From positions 1 to 10,114 of the forward strand of contig JAISRY010000230.1 in NCBI GenBank assembly GCA_031273385.1: a stretch of DNA of 10,114 nt, read 5' to 3'. Below, in pieces: positions 6,475 through 10,114 of the stretch (position 1 is the stretch's first letter; each line of letters opens with the position of its first letter). The DNA comes from Tannerellaceae bacterium (GTDB lineage Bacteria; Bacteroidota; Bacteroidia; Bacteroidales; Tannerellaceae). The position numbers and the translations under genes are program-made. The notes under the pieces are model-generated. The model had not been told where the DNA came from. It searched no databases and saw only the letters and a program-made list of their open reading frames with translations.

Positions 6475-7802
6475 TGAGTTTCTACAAAGGAGAAAAAGAA
6501 TTCTTTCCTGCAATAGGTAAGATTCAGTTTGAAGGGCGGGAATCAAAGAACCCCCTCGCATTTCACTATTATGATGAAGACAGGGTGGTCATGGGGAAAA
6601 AGCTGAAAGACCATCTGCGTTTTGCAATGGCCTACTGGCATACCTTATGTGCGGAGGGCGGAGATCCTTTCGGCGGCGGGACGAAGACGTTCCCATGGAA
6701 CGGATCTTCCGATCCCGTTACACGCGCCAAATACAAGATGGATGCCGCGTTTGAGTTCCTGACCAAGTGTTCGATTCCCTATTATTGTTTCCACGACGTG
6801 GATATCGTCGATGAGGGGCCGACATTGCTTGAGTTTGAACGGCGGCTGGGTATCATGGTCGACTATGCCAAAGGATTGCAGAAAGCGACCGGCAAGAAAT
6901 TGTTGTGGGGAACGGCAAACGTATTCAGCCATACCCGTTATATGAACGGCGCGGCGACCAATCCCTATTTCCCGTCGGTGGCCTTTGCCGGGACGCAGAT
7001 AAAGAATGCTATCGACGCCACCATCGCTTTAGGCGGCGAGAACTACGTCTTCTGGGGAGGGCGCGAGGGCTATATGACGCTGCTGAACACGGAGATGAAG
7101 CGCGAAAAAGACCACCTGGCCATGATGCTCACCATGGCGCGTGATTATGCCCGCAAGAACGGTTTCAAAGGGACTTTCCTGATCGAACCGAAGCCGATGG
7201 AACCGACCAAACACCAATATGACGTAGATACGGAAACCGTTATCGGCTTCCTGCGCCATTATGGGCTGGATAAGGATTTTGCCTTGAATATTGAAGTCAA
7301 CCACGCTACGCTGGCCGGCCATACCTTTGAGCATGAGCTACAGGCGGCGGCGGATGCAGGGATGCTTTGCAGTATCGACGCCAACCGCGGCGATTACCAG
7401 AACGGATGGGATACCGACCAGTTCCCGATGGATCTGTTTGAGCTGGCCCAGGCATGGCTGGTTATTTTGGAAAGCGGCGGTTTGACGACCGGCGGAACGA
7501 ACTTTGATGCGAAAACGCGCCGCAATTCTACCGACCTGGAAGACATCTTCCTTGCCCACATCGGAGGTATGGACGCCTTTGCACGCGCCCTGATCACCGC
7601 AGCCGCCATCCTCGAGCAGTCCGATTACCGGAAGATGCGCGCCGAACGTTACGCCAGCTTTGATGCCGGAGACGGGAAAGCCTTTGAAGACGGGAAGCTT
7701 ACGTTGGAAGACCTGCGCACCATCGCCCTGCGCGACGGAGACCCCAAACAGATCAGCGGGAAACAGGAGTTGTATGAAATGATTATCAATCACTATCTAT
7801 GA
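6474..7802 (+). CDS. xylA: Xylose isomerase
   Basis: XylA interconverts D-xylose and D-xylulose with two divalent metal ions, in the cytoplasm. The 442-residue TIM-barrel protein carries every expected site: FHDVD with His107 and Asp110 (the E. coli His101/Asp104 pair), the signature [10 protein letters not shown] at 191-200, metal ligands Glu238 ([15 protein letters not shown]), Glu274 and His277 ([18 protein letters not shown]), Asp302 ([18 protein letters not shown]), Asp313 and Asp315, and an Asp in [15 protein letters not shown]. The N-terminal extension and text such as [18 protein letters not shown] mark the long class II type, of the Bacteroides-Piromyces group. The start has no Shine-Dalgarno but an A/T-rich leader, normal for this phylum. 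The stop overlaps the xylE start by ATGA, so the two are translationally coupled. Confidence 0.98.
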   Translation: MSFYKGEKEFFPAIGKIQFEGRESKNPLAFHYYDEDRVVMGKKLKDHLRFAMAYWHTLCAEGGDPFGGGTKTFPWNGSSDPVTRAKYKMDAAFEFLTKCSIPYYCFHDVDIVDEGPTLLEFERRLGIMVDYAKGLQKATGKKLLWGTANVFSHTRYMNGAATNPYFPSVAFAGTQIKNAIDATIALGGENYVFWGGREGYMTLLNTEMKREKDHLAMMLTMARDYARKNGFKGTFLIEPKPMEPTKHQYDVDTETVIGFLRHYGLDKDFALNIEVNHATLAGHTFEHELQAAADAGMLCSIDANRGDYQNGWDTDQFPMDLFELAQAWLVILESGGLTTGGTNFDAKTRRNSTDLEDIFLAHIGGMDAFARALITAAAILEQSDYRKMRAERYASFDAGDGKAFEDGKLTLEDLRTIALRDGDPKQISGKQELYEMIINHYL

Positions 7803-9190
7803 GCCAAAAGACCTATAATACCGGATACGTATTCGGGATTACTCTGGTAGCTACTATCGGCGGATTGCTGTTTGGATATGACACGGCTGTCATCTCCGGC
7901 GCGGAGAAGTCGATAGAAGCTTTCTTTGCCATACCCCTTGGCTTGAGTTCCTTCGTGCACGGGGCTACGGTGTCGAGCGCCCTGGTAGGCTGCATCATCG
8001 GCGGGGCGCTGTCGGGCTTGCTCTCTTCCCGCCTGGGGCGTAAGCGGTCTTTGCTGATAGCCGCGACCCTATTCTTCCTCTCGGCCATCGGCTCCGCTTT
8101 CCCCGAAAGCTTGGTCTTTCCTCACGGCGAACCGTCTTTCAGCCTGCTGATACTGTTCAACTTCTACCGCATTATCGGCGGTATAGGGGTGGGGTTGGCT
8201 TCGGCTGTCTGCCCCATGTACATCGGCGAGATAGCGCCTGCCGAGATACGGGGCAAGTTGGTATCGCTTAACCAGTTTGCCATCATCTTCGGGATGCTGG
8301 TCGTTTACTTCGTCAACTGGGCGATAGCGAATGGCCAGGAAATTGCCTGGATCAACCGCATTGGCTGGCGGTATATGTTTCTCTCGGAAGCCATCCCGGC
8401 CTTTTTGTTCGGCGTATTGGTATGCTTCGTCCCCGAAACGCCCCGCTATTTGGCGCTTGTCCGCAGGGAAGCCCAGGCGCTAGCCGTCCTGAAAAAGATC
8501 AACGGCTCGGCGGAACGGGCGCAAAGCATCCTTGACGAGATTAAGTCCACGGTATCCGAGTCGGTCAAAGGGAAGCTCTTTTCGTATGGCCGTATCGTGA
8601 TTATCATCGGTATCCTGCTCTCCGTCTTTCAGCAGTTTGTAGGCATCAACGTAGCCCTTTACTATGCTCCGCGCATCTTCGAAAGCATGGGAGCGGCCAA
8701 GGATGCCTCCATGCTACAGACCATCGTGATGGGGCTGGTGAATGTCATCTTTACGGTCGTGGCTATCCTGACGGTCGATAAGTGGGGACGCAAGCCTTTG
8801 TTGATTGTCGGCTCCGTCGGCATGGCTGTGGGGATGTTTGCCATTTCGGCCTTGTCGTTCTTCAATATCATTGGGATCAGTACGCTGGTTTTCATTATCA
8901 TCTATACGGCTTCGTTCATGATGTCGTGGGGGCCTATCTGCTGGGTGCTGATAGCCGAGATATTCCCCAACACGATACGCGGACGGGCTGTGGCCATCGC
9001 CGTAGCGGCGCAATGGGCGGCCAACTACCTGATTTCATCTACCTATCCGGGCATGATGGAGTTTAGCGGCGCCTTCACCTACGGCTTCTATGGCGCTATG
9101 GCGGTACTGTCGGCGCTCTTCGTTTGGAAAATGATTCCCGAAACAAAAGGAAAGACGCTGGAACAGATGGAACAGTACTGGAAGAAATAG
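7799..9190 (+). CDS. xylE: D-xylose:H+ symporter (MFS sugar porter)
   Basis: XylE brings D-xylose across the inner membrane with a proton. The 463-residue, 12-helix protein closely resembles E. coli XylE along its length as I recall it. [15 protein letters not shown] holds Asp28 (proton-coupling Asp27 in XylE); [12 protein letters not shown] includes Arg124; [35 protein letters not shown] and PETKGKTLE are sugar-porter signatures. The xylose-binding residues are present: Gln159 in LNQFAIIFG, Gln278-Gln279 and Asn284 in [15 protein letters not shown], Trp in SWGPICWVL, and Gln-Trp in AAQWAANY. That residue match favours xylose over glucose or arabinose. It is the last gene of the operon. No clear terminator hairpin follows; a UbiA gene remnant begins seven bases after the stop. 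Confidence 0.95.
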   Translation: MSQKTYNTGYVFGITLVATIGGLLFGYDTAVISGAEKSIEAFFAIPLGLSSFVHGATVSSALVGCIIGGALSGLLSSRLGRKRSLLIAATLFFLSAIGSAFPESLVFPHGEPSFSLLILFNFYRIIGGIGVGLASAVCPMYIGEIAPAEIRGKLVSLNQFAIIFGMLVVYFVNWAIANGQEIAWINRIGWRYMFLSEAIPAFLFGVLVCFVPETPRYLALVRREAQALAVLKKINGSAERAQSILDEIKSTVSESVKGKLFSYGRIVIIIGILLSVFQQFVGINVALYYAPRIFESMGAAKDASMLQTIVMGLVNVIFTVVAILTVDKWGRKPLLIVGSVGMAVGMFAISALSFFNIIGISTLVFIIIYTASFMMSWGPICWVLIAEIFPNTIRGRAVAIAVAAQWAANYLISSTYPGMMEFSGAFTYGFYGAMAVLSALFVWKMIPETKGKTLEQMEQYWKK

Positions 9191-9197
9191 GATGTGA

Positions 9198-9931
9198 AAC
9201 GCGAATGATATCATCGACGTCGAGGCGGACAGGCTGCACGGCCTGAAGAAGAAACGTCCCATTGCCTGCGGGGAGGTAACGGAATCGGCGTGTTACATTT
9301 TCTCCGCGAGAGCCATAAGCCCTAAAAAGCTTAAGCCCCTTAAGATTCTTAAGATTCTTAAGATTCTTAAGGTGAATATCGCGCCCTGTCCGTTCTGGCG
9401 GCGTATTGGCTGATGAATATTGCCTATTGTCTGAAGCTGAAACGCCTTGTCATCATTGACGTGTTCGTTATTGCCGTGGGTTTTGTCTTACGGGTGGTGA
9501 TCGGAGGGGTTGTGACGGGCATCGTCCTGTCGCACTGGATTATCATTATGAGCTTTCTGCTCGCTCTGTTTCTCGCTTTTGCCAAACGGCGGGATGATGT
9601 GTTGACGTATTTGGAGACGGGCGTTCAGCCAAGACGGAATATCCACCGCTACAATGCAGACTTTATGAATCAGGTATTGACCGTCACCGCGACGGTCACC
9701 ATGGTCAGTTATATCATCTATACCGTTTCGGAAGAGGTGACCGCACGGTTTGACAACCAATACGTCTACCTGACCTCCATCTTTGTGTTGGCCGGAATCA
9801 TACGTTACCTCCAACTTGCGCTGGTCGAAGCAAGGAGCGGCAGCCCTACGGATATCCTGCTGCACGACCGCTTTATCCAGGCCTGCGTCCTTTTATGGAT
9901 CATCACATTCTGCCTGATTATCTATGCATAG
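9198..9931 (+). pseudogene. Broken UbiA-family prenyltransferase (decaprenyl-phosphate phosphoribosyltransferase-like)
   Basis: Intact relatives are membrane enzymes of about 290 residues that move a phosphoribosyl or prenyl group, with an NDxxDxxxD metal motif. Here that motif is in one frame, NDIIDVEADRLHGLKKKRPIACG (from 9204; key residues ND, D, D, H, K, RPIA), while the C-terminal two thirds (EYRALSVLAAYWLMNIAYC onward, from 9374) is in another. The second part holds LKRLVIIDVFVIAVGFVLRV, SHWIIIMSFLLALFLAFAKRRDD, YVYLTSIFVLAGIIRYLQL and a normal C-terminus. About 50-60 N-terminal residues are missing: a TGA at 9195-9197 and the xylE stop precede the homology, and there is no start codon. 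A tandem repeat with in-frame stops lies at the frame change. The 172-residue ORF from ATG 9413 could be translated, since the upstream frame stops at TGA 9411-9413 (TGATG), but it lacks the metal motif and should not be an active enzyme. Confidence 0.8.
9330..9371 (+). repeat. 9-bp tandem repeat (CTTAAGATT)
   Basis: CTTAAGCCC (9330-9338) is followed by three perfect CTTAAGATT units (9339-9365) and a final CTTAAG (9366-9371), 4.7 units in all. A further relative, CATAAGCCC, lies at 9314-9322. Each unit contains the palindrome CTTAAG. In the upstream UbiA frame it reads as repeated Lys-Ile-Leu; in the downstream frame it supplies a TAA at 9368-9370. It replaces or displaces part of the second membrane region of the UbiA remnant. 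Confidence 0.95.
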
Positions 9932-9997
9932 CGTTTATAATGACGACGAATCGCAATCTCCTGAAAATCAAATAGTATACGCCATTGCGAGTACCCA

Positions 9998-10012
9998 ATA
10001 AACCAGGTTTAT
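9998..10012. terminator. Palindrome, possible weak terminator
   Basis: ATAAACCAGGTTTAT is a perfect inverted repeat about one central base. Folded with a three-base loop it leaves a six-pair, mostly A-T stem, followed by CAAAAAGG rather than a T-run on the + strand. It could be a weak terminator after the UbiA remnant or a protein-binding site. Confidence 0.2.
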
Positions 10013-10072
10013 CAAAAAGGGAAATGACGGCGATTGCAATCCCGTTAGGGGGGGACCGATCGCAAGCAAGAA

Positions 10073-10108
10073 CGTCATGTCGACCGAGCGCAGCGAGTGG
10101 AGACACCT
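10073..10108 (+). repeat. Fragment of a dispersed intergenic repeat
   Basis: The stretch with the core GTCGACCGAGCGCAGCGAG, followed by TGGAGACACCTCC, resembles the 'GTCATnTCGACCGnAGCG...AGTGGAGAnATCT' sequence I remember seeing many times between genes in Bacteroidetes and related genomes. It is cut by the window end. AGCGCAGCGAG is itself repetitive. The identification rests on memory, not on a search. Confidence 0.5.
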
Positions 10109-10114
10109 CCGATC

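Larger units (their letters stand above)
9932..10114. other. Non-coding tail with short repeats
   Basis: No supported gene lies here. Two imperfect direct repeats, TGACGACGAATCGCAATC (9941-9958) and TGACGGCGATTGCAATC (10025-10041), share TGACG and GCAATC with similar spacing; the second contains the perfect palindrome GATTGCAATC (10032-10041). A run of seven Gs stands at 10048-10054. The mix suggests accumulated intergenic repeats rather than a promoter region. Confidence 0.5.

Noticed and set aside
9226..9241. CAGGC...GCCTG hairpin as terminator of the xylose operon
   Set aside because: Short five-pair stem without a T-run, and it lies within sequence coding for the conserved UbiA motif.
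9330..9371. CRISPR array
   Set aside because: Units are only 9 bp, directly adjacent, without spacers, and no cas genes are present.
9918..10106. 62-codon open frame on the - strand
   Set aside because: It overlaps the UbiA C-terminus and crosses the non-coding repeats; no family resemblance.

Overview
This window is chromosomal DNA from a member of the Bacteroidetes, most likely order Bacteroidales. The pointers are promoter -7 boxes of the TAnnTTTG type, start codons without clear Shine-Dalgarno sequences, a Nudix-type (NrtR/AraR-like) sugar regulator, a Bacteroides/Piromyces-type xylose isomerase and a Bacteroidetes-style glycoside hydrolase. The exact genus cannot be told from the sequence alone. 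The window begins and ends exactly on GATC, which suggests the insert of a Sau3AI/MboI library clone.

Left part (1-3952). A glycoside hydrolase of the DUF6067/GH123-like type runs in from the left edge on the + strand and ends at 1116. Convergent to it, on the - strand, is a tight three-gene cluster read right to left: a U32-family protein (TrhP-like tRNA hydroxylation family), a YbgC-like acyl-CoA thioesterase, and dprA. Both junctions are 4-bp ATGA overlaps, so the three are probably one translationally coupled transcript.

Middle part (3953-9190). A 228-bp A/T-rich divergent intergenic region carries two Bacteroidetes-type promoters facing right. It leads into a complete D-xylose operon: Nudix-family regulator (XylR), xylulokinase (xylB), xylose isomerase (xylA) and the D-xylose:H+ symporter (xylE). 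XylE imports xylose, XylA isomerises it to xylulose, XylB phosphorylates it to xylulose 5-phosphate for the pentose phosphate pathway, and the Nudix protein probably controls the set by sensing a pathway sugar. From memory, the same gene order is known in Bacteroides thetaiotaomicron. The regulator-xylB gap is 13 bp and xylA-xylE overlap by 4 bp. The xylB-xylA gap contains a 17-bp tandem duplication and an A/T-rich palindrome.

Right part (9191-10114). Seven bases after xylE begins a broken UbiA-family prenyltransferase of the decaprenyl-phosphate phosphoribosyltransferase type. It lacks its N-terminus, is frameshifted, and is interrupted by a 9-bp tandem repeat (CTTAAGATT). The last 180 bases are non-coding, with short palindromes and the start of what looks like a dispersed Bacteroidetes intergenic repeat.

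I found no clearly new system. The most unusual items are the decayed UbiA gene with its CTTAAG repeat, the duplicated promoter region with a possible 20-codon upstream ORF, and the repeat/palindrome structure ahead of xylA.
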